Shown here: in pieces, positions 1-7,573 of the stretch
Layout: every line of letters starts with the position of its first letter
How positions within the stretch are numbered: position 1 is the first letter of the stretch
NCBI RefSeq assembly: GCF_028746185.1
Contig: NZ_JAQIVH010000029.1
Location: 1 to 64,000, forward strand
Length of the DNA stretch: 64,000 bases
Source: Paenibacillus_E qinlingensis
Lineage (GTDB): Bacteria > Bacillota > Bacilli > Paenibacillales > NBRC-103111
Direction: 5' to 3'
The notes under the pieces: generated by a model
Seen by the model: only the letters and a program-made list of their open reading frames with translations
Database searches by the model: none
Told to the model about the DNA's origin: nothing
Translations under genes and position numbers: made by a program

Positions 1-86
1 CCCATCTCGAACACGACCGTTAAGCCTTCCAGCGTCGATGGTACTTGAACCGCAGGGTTCTGGGAGAGTAGAACGTTGCCAAGCAA
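1..86 (+). rRNA. rrf: 5S ribosomal RNA, 3' part
   Basis: The window opens inside a 5S rRNA. The conserved helix and loop elements CGAACACG, TTAAGCC, CAGCGTCGATGGTA and GAGAGTAGAACG appear in the right order, and the gene closes with GTTGCCAAGCA. The 5' part, roughly the first 30 nt, lies outside the window. It is followed at once by an intrinsic terminator, as expected at the end of an rrn operon transcribed toward higher coordinates. Confidence 0.93.
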
Positions 87-96
87 TTGAAAGAGT

Positions 97-129
97 CTTA
101 CTTGGAAAACTCCAGGTAAGGCTTTTTTT
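97..129 (+). terminator. rrn operon terminator
   Basis: A 10-bp stem, CTTACTTGGA pairing with TCCAGGTAAG through one G-T pair, has a 4-nt loop and is followed by GC and seven T. It sits about 11 nt after the 5S 3' end. Confidence 0.9.
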
Positions 130-599
130 GCATTCAGCCTAGTGTCACCTGAATTAAGGCTATCCTCCTGGGTAACCATTAACTGTATTTCCTACAGCTA
201 ATTTCAGCGAATTACTCTGTAAAATTGATTTAGATGGAAAACCTACATCTAATAACAACGGATTTCGGCATTTTAACCAGTTCAACCGAAATTAAAAGCA
301 CAAAATCCATCTATTTCGATGATTGTGGCAAATGTAGCGAAAATAACTGTACAAAATCCATTTAAGTGTGAGGAGTGGAGAAAAACCTTTTGATGGTGGA
401 ACGGAGCGAGGGGGAGGAGAATGGAGAGGAATAGTAGTGGTTGAGTTAGTTTGGGAGATAACGAAATGTGGTGGAGAGTAAAGTAGCTGAGAAGTAGTCA
501 AGGGTGTTGGATGATACGTCAAGCCAATTCCCAAGATTTCAAAGAAATTTTGTTATTTTCACAAAAATATAAGGAGAATCCCTAATAAAGGCTTCATTT
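130..599. repeat. Spacer with dispersed repeat family A and a purine-rich tract
   Basis: No gene is supported here. Positions about 165-360 hold several copies, in both orientations, of a roughly 25-bp element (forms such as AACTGTATTTCCTACAGCTA and AACTGTACAAAATCCATTTA). The same element recurs near 28080-28262 and 54297-54485. Positions about 368-500 are a G/A-rich, C-poor tract on the + strand built from GGAG, GTGG and AGTAG words, like a decayed version of the minisatellite at 6630-7318. An open frame on the opposite strand (292-534) reads through this low-complexity tract, has no ribosome binding site and is not called. Confidence 0.6.
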
Positions 600-605
600 T
601 ATAAT
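600..605 (+). promoter_or_regulatory. Possible -10 box for chrA pair
   Basis: A perfect TATAAT lies 38 bp upstream of the chromate transporter start. No good -35 is seen at 17-18 bp and there is no TG extension, so this is only a candidate. Confidence 0.35.
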
Positions 606-642
606 ACAATAAGGGTTAGTTTACTTCTTAGGAGAAGCAACG

Positions 643-1254
643 ATGAAATGGGAGTGGTACATAGTGGAAAACGCCTATGTTCAGATAGGGACGGCGATGT
701 TTCGGACGGGGATTTTGGGATATGGCGGCGGGCCGTCAATTGTGCCATTAATTCGGTATGAAGCGGTGACGCGTTTTAAGTGGATGAAGGATGAGGAGTT
801 CATGGAGGTGCTGGCGATTGCGAATACGCTCCCGGGACCGATTGCGACGAAGCTGGCAGGTTATCTAGGTTATCGGTTGAAAGGCGGATGGGGTGCGCTG
901 CTTGGTGTTTTGGCGCATATTCTGCCTACTTGCGTGGCGATGGTGGGGTTGTATTCGTTTATTACGTTCTTTAGTACGTCGCATGTAATCAAGGGGATGA
1001 TCGCAGCGGTTGTGCCGATTGTCGCGGTCATGCTAGGCGTGATGGCGTATGAGTTTGGCGAGAAAGCAATCAAGGGGTTAGGCTGGCCGGCGGGGGTTAC
1101 TTTTTTCATCATAGCCTTCCTGCTGCTACAACCTTTATCGGTGCACCCAGCTATCGTGATATTCATGTTCCTTCTATATGGAGCCTTCCATCATAAGCTA
1201 AAGGACAAGTGGACGAAGAGTAAGAAGACGCTTGGCAAAGGTGATGGCGTATGA
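643..1254 (+). CDS. chrA: Chromate transporter, short-chain subunit 1
   Basis: This is a 203-residue membrane protein of the short-chain CHR family. Two such halves encoded in tandem are thought to form one chromate/sulfate-type exporter (the ywrA/ywrB arrangement in Bacillus). Visible family marks are the YGGGPS motif near residues 26-31, NTLPGPIATK near 62-71 with the following GYRLKGGWGA stretch, and about five hydrophobic segments. The C-terminus ends in a basic tail. The start ATG follows AGGAGAAG at a good distance. Its last four bases overlap the start of the second subunit (ATGA), indicating translational coupling. Chromate export is the family assignment; the actual anion is not shown by sequence. 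Confidence 0.9.
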   Translation: MKWEWYIVENAYVQIGTAMFRTGILGYGGGPSIVPLIRYEAVTRFKWMKDEEFMEVLAIANTLPGPIATKLAGYLGYRLKGGWGALLGVLAHILPTCVAMVGLYSFITFFSTSHVIKGMIAAVVPIVAVMLGVMAYEFGEKAIKGLGWPAGVTFFIIAFLLLQPLSVHPAIVIFMFLLYGAFHHKLKDKWTKSKKTLGKGDGV

Positions 1255-1787
1255 TGGATTGGTGGCATTTGCTCGTTAGTTTCTTTCTGGCCAATGTATT
1301 TGGCTATGGCGGCGGTCCTTCGTCAATCCCGCTGATGTTCCAAGAGATCGTGACGAATCACAATTGGATGAACAGCAGTGAGTTCTCCAATATGTTAGCG
1401 CTGGGGAACGCGCTGCCAGGACCGATCGCGACGAAAATCGCCGCGTATGTTGGCTACCAAATCGGCGGCTGGTTCGGCGTGCTGATTGCGGTGGCGGCAA
1501 CGGTGGTTCCGTCGATTATTGCACTCATCATTTTGCTGAATATGCTGCAGAAATACAAGCAATCCCCTGTGATTAAAGGCATGACTCTGCTGGTTCAGCC
1601 TGTGATTGCGATCATGATGGTGCTGGTCACTTGGAGCAGCTTGGTGGAGTCGACGAAAGCGATTGGGTATCTGCAGTTTTTTGGGATCGCCGCGGTGGCC
1701 TTTTATTTGATCCAAATGCGTAAAATACATCCTGCTTTTGTGATTCTTGCGGGGTTCGTATATGGTGGGATTTTTCTGTCCACGTAA
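1251..1787 (+). CDS. chrA: Chromate transporter, short-chain subunit 2
   Basis: This 178-residue integral membrane protein is the partner of the preceding gene, sharing a four-base ATGA overlap. The same diagnostic motifs recur: YGGGPSS near residues 18-24 and NALPGPIATKIAAYVGYQIGG starting near residue 53, followed by alternating hydrophobic segments. The two halves probably insert with opposite topology to make a heterodimer, as proposed for short-chain CHR pairs. A terminator begins about 20 bp after the stop, so the pair forms a two-gene operon. Confidence 0.9.
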   Translation: MMDWWHLLVSFFLANVFGYGGGPSSIPLMFQEIVTNHNWMNSSEFSNMLALGNALPGPIATKIAAYVGYQIGGWFGVLIAVAATVVPSIIALIILLNMLQKYKQSPVIKGMTLLVQPVIAIMMVLVTWSSLVESTKAIGYLQFFGIAAVAFYLIQMRKIHPAFVILAGFVYGGIFLST

Positions 1788-1806
1788 TTGAATCTGACAT
1801 ATGTTT

Positions 1807-1840
1807 GGCGCTAAGCACAAAGCTTGCGCCTCTTTTCGTT
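1807..1840 (+). terminator. Terminator after chrA pair
   Basis: GGCGCTAAGC pairs with GCTTGCGCC around an ACAAA loop with one bulge, followed by TCTTTTCGTT. The tail is modest but the position fits the end of the two-gene operon. Confidence 0.7.
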
Positions 1841-2101
1841 ACGAGACCAAACTTGGCGTCATGTTTATTGACGCTGAAGATTGGAGGACCTTATAGTGAT
1901 GAAAGAGGGATATACTTATCAGATCGGCTATATCGTTTTCATGAAACAGCAAATCCCTAGTTGGGGTTTGCTGTTTTGTTGTAACGGGGTGAGAGTAGTA
2001 GGGATTTGCGGTTTCTCGAGGTGGAGAGTAGTAGGGAGATCCTGTTGTGTCATATCAAAGCGAGTAGATATTGTCTAACGGAATAAGGAGGTCGGGGACC
2101 T
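1841..2101. other. Spacer with second terminator and purine-rich tract
   Basis: Contains a strong terminator hairpin (1946-1981) and a short purine-rich tract (about 1990-2035, GAGAGTAGTAGGGA repeated twice). A weak promoter-like pair (TTGTGT, 18 bp, TATTGT) lies shortly before the AAGGAGG that precedes the transporter ATPase. A short open frame with a ribosome binding site near 1883 runs through the terminator hairpin and was not accepted as a gene; it may be a gene remnant. Confidence 0.4.
1946..1981 (+). terminator. Intrinsic terminator
   Basis: A 12-bp stem, ACAGCAAATCCC with GGGGTTTGCTGT (one G-T pair), has a 5-nt loop and the tail TTTGTTGT. It isolates the chrA region from the ABC transporter operon. 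No complete gene ends just before it, which suggests a lost gene. Confidence 0.8.
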
Positions 2102-3640
2102 ATGCGTACACATGAGAAAGATGCCGTTGAGATGGTCCAAATCGTCAAGCAGTTCGGTTCTGTGCTGGCGAATGATGAGGTGGATTTCAGAGCGAAGGCT
2201 GGGGAGATTCATGCGCTGCTAGGCGAAAATGGTGCGGGCAAGAGCACGATGATGTGCATGCTGTCCGGCGTATACCGGCCGACGAGCGGGGAGATTTACA
2301 TACATGGCGAGCAGGTGCGCATTCGCTCACCGAAGGATGCGATGAAGCTGGGGATCGGCATGGTGTTTCAGAACTTTCGCCTCGTGCAGACCCTGACGGC
2401 TGCTGAGAATATTGTGCTTGGTGAAGCTGGCTCTTACTGGCGCGGCCCCAGCTGGTTGTCGAAGAAATCGGAGGAAATCGAGGCGATTTCGAAACATTTT
2501 GGGCTGCTGTTTCCTGTAGATCGGCCCATCTGGCAGCTATCTGTTGGCGAGCAGCAGCGAGTGGAAATTGTAAAGACGCTCTATCGGGGAGCGGATTTTA
2601 TTATTTTGGATGAGCCAACGTCAGTGTTGACACCGGGAGAGGTTGATCTCCTTTTTGAGACGCTGGACCGGATGAAAAAGGAAGGCAAAACAGTCATTAT
2701 GACGACGCATAAGCTCAAAGAGGTGATGTTCGCGGCGGATCATATCTCGGTCATGCGTAAGGGCAAGATGATTGCGACAATGGCGAAATCGGAAACGAGC
2801 GAGCGTGAGCTGGCTCAGTTGATGGTGGGCGAGATGAGCTTAACGACCCGGGCGCAGTTGAAAGCGAAAGTGATTGGCAAGCCAATGCTCACGGTGAAAG
2901 GGCTTGATGTGTATGCGGACCACGGACGCAAGGTGCTGGATGGGCTTCATTTTGAGATAAATGAAGGGGAGATTGTCGGTGTTGCAGGCGTCTCCGGGAA
3001 CGGGCAGAAGGAGCTGGCAGAAGTGCTGACAGGGCTGCGTGTTTGGAAGCAGGGGGAGGTCCATTTTGACGGAAAGATGATGAGGAATGGTTCGGTTCGG
3101 GGAGCGATTGAGCTTGGGATCGGCCACGTCCCGGAGAATCGTATGCGCAGCGGCCTTGCGGGAAGTTTGGACTCGGTGGATAATCTGTTGTTCAAAACAT
3201 ACCGCTCCTCGGAACGGTCGAGGTTTGGTTTGCTGCGGACAGGGAGTAATCGGAGTTGGTCTCAGCGGTTGGTCGAGATGTTCGATGTGAAAACGTCGGG
3301 GATTGATTCGCCCGTTCAATTCATGTCGGGTGGGAATCAGCAGAAGCTGCTCCTTGCCAGGGAAATTGATCAAGGTCCTAAGCTTATGATTGCGGTACAT
3401 CCGACACAGGGACTCGATGTAGGTGCGTCGGAGGGTGTGTATCAACTGCTGGAGGATTTGCGAAGCAAGGGGCGCTCTGTGCTGCTGATTTCGGAGGATC
3501 TGGATGAAGTGTTGCAGCTAGCTGACCGTATTCTGGTCATGTATGACGGGCGCATTGTCGGGAATTTGCCGAGGGAAGCGGCGAGCCGCGAGCATATCGG
3601 GATACTGATGACGGCGGGATCGGAGGAGGATGCAGGATGA
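2102..3640 (+). CDS. Nucleoside/purine-type ABC transporter, tandem ATPase
   Basis: This 512-residue cytoplasmic ATPase has two ABC cassettes in one chain, the pattern of the NupO/YufO and sugar (RbsA-like) branch. Cassette 1 has Walker A GENGAGKST at residues 41-49, Q-loop Gln90, signature LSVGEQQ near 152 and Walker B ILDEPTS near 167. Cassette 2 has a degenerate Walker A (GVSGNGQKEL), a good MSGGNQQK signature and an altered Walker B ending in HPTQGLD; only one site is likely to hydrolyse ATP fast, as is usual in this branch. It starts after AAGGAGG and overlaps the first permease by four bases. With the two permeases and the deaminase it forms an operon. The matching lipoprotein probably is the BMP protein at 21425-22552. 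Substrate is inferred as a nucleoside, purine base or oxidised purine. Confidence 0.88.
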   Translation: MRTHEKDAVEMVQIVKQFGSVLANDEVDFRAKAGEIHALLGENGAGKSTMMCMLSGVYRPTSGEIYIHGEQVRIRSPKDAMKLGIGMVFQNFRLVQTLTAAENIVLGEAGSYWRGPSWLSKKSEEIEAISKHFGLLFPVDRPIWQLSVGEQQRVEIVKTLYRGADFIILDEPTSVLTPGEVDLLFETLDRMKKEGKTVIMTTHKLKEVMFAADHISVMRKGKMIATMAKSETSERELAQLMVGEMSLTTRAQLKAKVIGKPMLTVKGLDVYADHGRKVLDGLHFEINEGEIVGVAGVSGNGQKELAEVLTGLRVWKQGEVHFDGKMMRNGSVRGAIELGIGHVPENRMRSGLAGSLDSVDNLLFKTYRSSERSRFGLLRTGSNRSWSQRLVEMFDVKTSGIDSPVQFMSGGNQQKLLLAREIDQGPKLMIAVHPTQGLDVGASEGVYQLLEDLRSKGRSVLLISEDLDEVLQLADRILVMYDGRIVGNLPREAASREHIGILMTAGSEEDAG

Positions 3641-4758
3641 GTGAACAACGAACAGCAGGCAGCATTCCCATCGAAAATAAAGTGCCAAAACGCGGAGTGG
3701 GGTTCCGGTTGCCGTATCGTTTGGAAATCGATCCCGCAGGGGCGAATAGTCCTTGGTGGGTCACGATTATCGCCATCTTATTGGCGTTGGTGGCTTGTGG
3801 GATTTTTATGGCGTTGAATGGGATGAATCCGTTCATGGTTTACAGCAAAATGGTGAAGGGAGCCTTCGGCTCCACCTTTGGATTGACAGAAACACTAGTG
3901 AAGGCGATACCTCTGCTCCTTTGCGGGCTGGGCGTGTCGATTGCCTACCGCATCTCCGTTTGGAACATCGGTGCTGAAGGCCAGTTTGTGGCAGGGGCGA
4001 TGGCGGCGACGGCGATTACGGTATATTTGCCACATCTGCCGATGTACCTCTCGATTCCAGCTATGATGGTCGCGGGCATTGTGGCCGGCGGTCTCTGGGG
4101 ATTGCTGACGGCGATACCACGGAACTATTTTCAGGTAAACGAACTCATTACCTCGTTGATGCTAAACTATGTGGCGTTGCTGGCGCTGAACTATGTGGTT
4201 TTCGGGCCGTGGAAAGATCCCAAAGGTTTTAACTTTCCAGGATCTCCGATGTTCACGGTTGCGCAGTCCTTGCCTACCTTTGGTACAACGCGGCTGCATG
4301 TGGGGTTGATTTTTGCCATTATCGCTGTGCTGATCTATGCTTTCGTCGTCCGTTATACACGCTGGGGCTATGAGCTGAGATTGATTGGTGCTAATAGTGA
4401 GGCGGCTAAAAATGCTGGCATTCGTATTTCCAGACATGTCCTGCTGGTAATGGTAATTAGCGGCGGATTGGCGGGGCTTGCTGGCATGGGGGAAGTGTCT
4501 GGCGTAGCGCACCGTCTCCTGTACGGGATTTCTCCTGGGTATGGGTATACGGCTATTATTGTGGCTTGGCTGGCGAAGCTGAATCCGATCGGGCTTGTGG
4601 TTGCTTCTGTGCTTTTTGGTGGGCTCATTGTTGGCGGGTATAGTGTGCAAACGATTGGGCTTCCCTCTTCCATTTCCTCGATGATTCAAGGAGCGATTTT
4701 GTTCTTTCTCATTGCTGGGGGGATGGCGGGGAAATTCCGTATTCGTCGGAACGGTTGA
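3637..4758 (+). CDS. ABC transporter permease 1 (NupP-like)
   Basis: This 373-residue inner-membrane permease of the BPD_transp_2 (RbsC/NupP) family has a hydrophilic N-terminal extension of about 40 residues, then eight to ten hydrophobic segments. The family hallmarks are visible: ISVWNIGAEGQFVAGA near residues 106-121, NELITSLMLNY near 168, and a YGYTAIIVAWLAKLNP loop near 301. It overlaps the ATPase by four bases. It pairs with the permease at 4862 to make a heterodimeric channel, as in NupNOPQ-type nucleoside transporters. Confidence 0.88.
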   Translation: MSEQRTAGSIPIENKVPKRGVGFRLPYRLEIDPAGANSPWWVTIIAILLALVACGIFMALNGMNPFMVYSKMVKGAFGSTFGLTETLVKAIPLLLCGLGVSIAYRISVWNIGAEGQFVAGAMAATAITVYLPHLPMYLSIPAMMVAGIVAGGLWGLLTAIPRNYFQVNELITSLMLNYVALLALNYVVFGPWKDPKGFNFPGSPMFTVAQSLPTFGTTRLHVGLIFAIIAVLIYAFVVRYTRWGYELRLIGANSEAAKNAGIRISRHVLLVMVISGGLAGLAGMGEVSGVAHRLLYGISPGYGYTAIIVAWLAKLNPIGLVVASVLFGGLIVGGYSVQTIGLPSSISSMIQGAILFFLIAGGMAGKFRIRRNG

Positions 4759-4861
4759 GAGAGTTAGGATGATGCGGATTGGCGCGAGAAATGTTGGGCA
4801 AGTCGGGGAGACAGAGAGTAGCAATTTTATTTAACGTTGTTAATGAACGGGGGTGTAAGAG

Positions 4862-5791
4862 ATGGATACGATCACACAAATCATTGTTTCGGCGATCTCT
4901 TCGGGTACACCGTTGCTTTTGGCCGTATTGGGAGGCATCTTGATCGAAAGATCCGGTATCATGCAGCTTGGCGCTGAGGGCTTGATGTTAATGGGGGCGG
5001 TGACTTCGTGCCTCGTTTTTATACATACAGGAAGTTTAGTGCTGGCTATTGTATGCGTGCTCGCGGTGAGCGGGGTGCTCGGAGTACTTCATGGTTTCTT
5101 ATGCGTTACGCTGCATGCAAATCAGGTAGTATGCGGGTTGGCGATGACGATATTCGGTGCTGGGCTTAGTGCGTATTTAGGGAAGCCTGTGAGTGGTCAG
5201 CCACTTGTGGGTGCGGTACCGAAGGTCGATATGCCGTGGCTGGAGCCTGTGCCGGTGATTGGCAAAATTTTTGCCCATATGGATTTGTTTACATGGTTAA
5301 GTTTCGGGCTCGTGCTGGCTATGCACCTGTTTATCCATCGTACCTCATGGGGGCTTCATCTTCGCGCAGTTGGGGATAATCCGGCTACGGCGGATGTGAT
5401 GGGGATCCCCGTGATCGCGTTTCGCTACGGCTGCATTGTTGTGGGTTCGATGCTGATCGGGGTTGGCGGGGCCGATTTGTTACTTGTCTACACACCAACT
5501 TGGAACGAGGGGATGACCTCGGGTCGCGGTTGGATTGCGGTGGCGCTCATTATTTTTGCGAGGTGGAATCCGATTCGTGCGCTCGTGTGTGCGTATTTCT
5601 TCGGCGTCTTGGATAGTTTGGGGTTCCGTGTGCAACTGATCGGCAGTCATATTCCTTCTTACTTTCTGAAAATGATTCCGTACGTCGTCACCATCCTGGT
5701 GCTGATGTTCCTCGGTTGGCGGAATAAAAATAAGCCATCTGGTGCGCCTGAGGCGCTCGGTGTGCCTTATATACGTGAGCAGAGATTTTAA
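4862..5791 (+). CDS. ABC transporter permease 2 (NupQ-like)
   Basis: This 309-residue integral membrane permease of the same family belongs to the shorter NupQ branch. It shows GTPLLLAVLGGILIERSG at the N-terminus and the conserved MQLGAEGLMLMGA near residues 35-47, with many hydrophobic segments and a charged C-terminal tail. A 103-bp spacer separates it from the first permease, and GGGGGTG precedes the ATG. Being adjacent to a purine deaminase and the uricase cluster supports a purine-related substrate, but specificity cannot be read from sequence. Confidence 0.87.
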   Translation: MDTITQIIVSAISSGTPLLLAVLGGILIERSGIMQLGAEGLMLMGAVTSCLVFIHTGSLVLAIVCVLAVSGVLGVLHGFLCVTLHANQVVCGLAMTIFGAGLSAYLGKPVSGQPLVGAVPKVDMPWLEPVPVIGKIFAHMDLFTWLSFGLVLAMHLFIHRTSWGLHLRAVGDNPATADVMGIPVIAFRYGCIVVGSMLIGVGGADLLLVYTPTWNEGMTSGRGWIAVALIIFARWNPIRALVCAYFFGVLDSLGFRVQLIGSHIPSYFLKMIPYVVTILVLMFLGWRNKNKPSGAPEALGVPYIREQRF

Positions 5792-5844
5792 GGACTAGAC
5801 AGTGGAATACAGCAGGAAGAATGAGAAAACTAGGAGGGCAAAAT

Positions 5845-6330
5845 ATGAGTGAATTTGAGGTTCACATTCCTTATTTGAAAAGATGTGTAGAGCTTTCTGT
5901 ACAGGCTAGAGAAGCTGGTAATACGCCGTTCGGTTCGTTGCTTGTGGGGCCGACTGGCGAAATTTTGCTGGAGCATGGCAATGTTGAGATTACTGAATCG
6001 AACTGTACAGGGCACGCGGAAACGATGCTCATGGAGGTAGCTTCCAAGCGATACAGCAAGGAAGATCTGTGGGCGTGTACGTTGTACACTTCAACGGAAC
6101 CGTGCGCCATGTGCGCGGGTGCCATATATTGGGGCAACGTGGGGCGCGTGATCTTTGGCATGTCGGAAGCCATGCTTGCAGGGCTGACGGGGGACAATGA
6201 GCAGAATCCGACGTTGATGCTGCCTTGTCGTGAGGTTTTTGCCAGAGGGAACAAGCCGATCCAGGTGATCGGTCCTGTTCCTGAGGTTGTGGAAGCGGCA
6301 ATCGCTGCGCATAGTGGGTACTGGGATTGA
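5845..6330 (+). CDS. Guanine deaminase-like purine deaminase
   Basis: This 161-residue enzyme of the cytidine/deoxycytidylate deaminase fold carries the zinc site as HAE (His-Ala-Glu) and PCAMC in EPCAMCAGAIYWG. The size, the AIYW motif and the position beside purine uptake and xanthine/urate degradation genes favour guanine deaminase (guanine to xanthine plus ammonia). It diverges from Bacillus GuaD, and TadA-like or other purine deaminases are possible. The start at 5845 is chosen because AGGAGGG lies seven bases upstream; an in-frame ATG at 5821 precedes that site and would lie outside the usual fold. A strong terminator follows, closing the transporter-deaminase operon. Confidence 0.75.
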   Translation: MSEFEVHIPYLKRCVELSVQAREAGNTPFGSLLVGPTGEILLEHGNVEITESNCTGHAETMLMEVASKRYSKEDLWACTLYTSTEPCAMCAGAIYWGNVGRVIFGMSEAMLAGLTGDNEQNPTLMLPCREVFARGNKPIQVIGPVPEVVEAAIAAHSGYWD

Positions 6331-6337
6331 AATAGGG

Positions 6338-6377
6338 AAAGCCATCAGGATGTTTGTTGTTCTGATGGCTTTTTTGC
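6338..6377 (+). terminator. Terminator after deaminase
   Basis: AAAGCCATCAG pairs with CTGATGGCTTT around a 13-nt loop, with a T-run (six T) overlapping the stem end. Strong, eight bases after the stop codon. Confidence 0.9.
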
Positions 6378-6439
6378 GTGGGTTGGAGGTTGTGGAAGCA
6401 GGCCCTTCGGAGGGCTGGGGGGAGGGCTCCGTGGCTTCG

Positions 6440-6624
6440 ATGTTGTATTTGGTACAACATTATGGAGTGCTTTTGCCCTGAAATAGGGGTGAGGTTGTAT
6501 TCTGTACAACATTTTCGGCGAAATTTACCTGAAATGAACTGAATTGAAGAATAATTTTGTACGTTATGCAACTTGTGAAGTGATTTAGCTTGTTTAAGGA
6601 CTCCTAAGTTGTATGAAATACAAC
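6440..6624. repeat. Array of GTTGTA-N5-TACAAC palindromes
   Basis: Three near-identical inverted repeats lie at 6440-6460 (ATGTTGTA, five bases, TACAACAT), 6494-6510 and 6608-6624. A degenerate fourth (TTGTACGTTATGCAA) lies at 6557-6571. Centres are 52, 62 and 52 bp apart. They could be operators for a dimeric regulator, or a palindromic repeat element. The nearest downstream gene is almost 1 kb away. Confidence 0.6.
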
Positions 6625-6629
6625 ATTGG

Positions 6630-7318
6630 GAGGAGGTTGGGAGAGGAGTGAAGGTGAGGAGTTGAAGTTGGGTTGGAGGGTAGGGAGTAGAAGGTTGGCA
6701 AGTGGAAGGTGAGAAGTGGGAAGTTGGGGTGGAGGGTAGAGAGTAGGAGGTCGGCAAGTAGAAGGTGAGGTGTGAAAGTTGAGTTGGAGGGTAGGGAGTA
6801 GAAGGTTGGCGACTAGAAGATGAGGAGTGGGAAGTTGGAGTGGAGGTTAGGGAGTAGAAGGTCGGCAAGTAGAAGGTGAGGAGTGAAAGTTGGGTTGGAG
6901 GGTAGGGAGTAGAAGGTTCGCAAGTGGAAGGTGAGAAGTGGGAAGTTGGGGTAGAGGGTAGAGAGTAGGAGGTCGGCAAGTAGAAGGTGAGGAGTGAAAG
7001 TTGAGTTGGAGGGTAGGGAGTAGAAGGTTGGCGAGTTGGAGGTGAGAAGTGGGAAGTTGGGGTGGAGGGTAGGGAGTAGGAGGTCGGCAAGTAGAAGGTG
7101 AGGAGTGAAAGTTGAGTTGGATGGTAGAGAGTAGAAGGTTGGCAAGTTGGAGGTGAGGAGTGAAAGTTGAGTTGGAGGTTAGGGAGTAGAAGGTTGGAAC
7201 GTAGAAGGTGAGGAATGGGAAGTTGGGGGGCAAGGTAGGGAGTAGAAGGTTGGCAAGTAGAAGATGAGGAGTAGAAAGTTGGAGTGGAGGTTAGGGAGTA
7301 GAAGGTTGGCAAGTGAAA
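6630..7318. repeat. Purine-rich minisatellite, period 55-56 bp, about 12 copies
   Basis: The word AGTAGAAGGT or AGTAGGAGGT recurs at 6686, 6742, 6798, 6853, 6908, 6964, 7019, 7075, 7130, 7185, 7241 and 7297, a spacing of 55-56 bp each time. In the left part, units ending TTGGC alternate with units ending TCGGC, giving a higher-order repeat near 111 bp. Each unit is itself made of about four related 14-bp words (AGTAGAAGGTTGG type). The + strand has almost no C. Long opposite-strand open frames across it are low-complexity products of the repeat and are not called as genes. Confidence 0.9.
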
Positions 7319-7382
7319 GCCGAGGACAGAAAACTTGTTGTGGAGGAGGTAGATTGTGGAGTAGATAAGCAGTTCGCTTAAT

Positions 7383-7415
7383 GCTGGTATGGACAGGGCA
7401 CGAAGCCCTGCCAGC
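7383..7415. other. Stable hairpin upstream of pucL promoter
   Basis: CAGGGC-ACGAA-GCCCTG is extended outward by GCTGG and CCAGC with a 6-nt one-sided bulge. It lies about 70 bp upstream of the predicted -35 and so outside the pucL leader. There is no immediate T-run. It may be a decayed terminator or repeat element. Confidence 0.4.
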
Positions 7416-7485
7416 CGCCTATTTTAGCAAAAATACAAAAAAAGTTAACGATGTTATGAAAGATTACAAACTTCTTTCATATAAA

Positions 7486-7514
7486 TTGACCCATAGGGAT
7501 GGCGCAATTACAAT
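7486..7514 (+). promoter_or_regulatory. Sigma-A-type promoter of the puc operon
   Basis: TTGACC, a 17-bp spacer and TACAAT form a near-consensus promoter. The -10 ends 59 bp before the pucL ATG, giving a leader of about 50 nt. It probably drives pucL through the pucG/hydrolase genes. No activator site was identified. Confidence 0.8.
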
Positions 7515-7573
7515 GAAACAAATCTTGGAAGAGAATGCATGGCATTTAAGGCGGAAATCGAGGTGTCGGGGCT

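Noticed and set aside
1881..2078. Short + strand open frame with GGAGGA nearby
   Set aside because: It reads through a strong terminator hairpin and a purine-rich tract, and no family is recognisable. It may be a remnant of a deleted gene.
2840..3445. Opposite-strand open frame inside the ABC ATPase
   Set aside because: Shadow of the second ATPase cassette, which has all expected motifs.
6029..7312. Long opposite-strand open frame (about 427 codons) rich in Pro, Ser, Thr and Leu
   Set aside because: It is the translation of the purine-rich minisatellite and of the guanine-deaminase antisense. Its repeats follow the DNA period rather than protein logic, and no ribosome binding site or promoter is present.
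6630..7318. G-quadruplex formation in the minisatellite
   Set aside because: Runs of three or more G are usually fewer than four within a short distance, so only weak two-layer forms are predicted.
7383..7415. Hairpin before pucL considered as a purine-sensing riboswitch
   Set aside because: It lies upstream of the predicted promoter and matches no known aptamer consensus.
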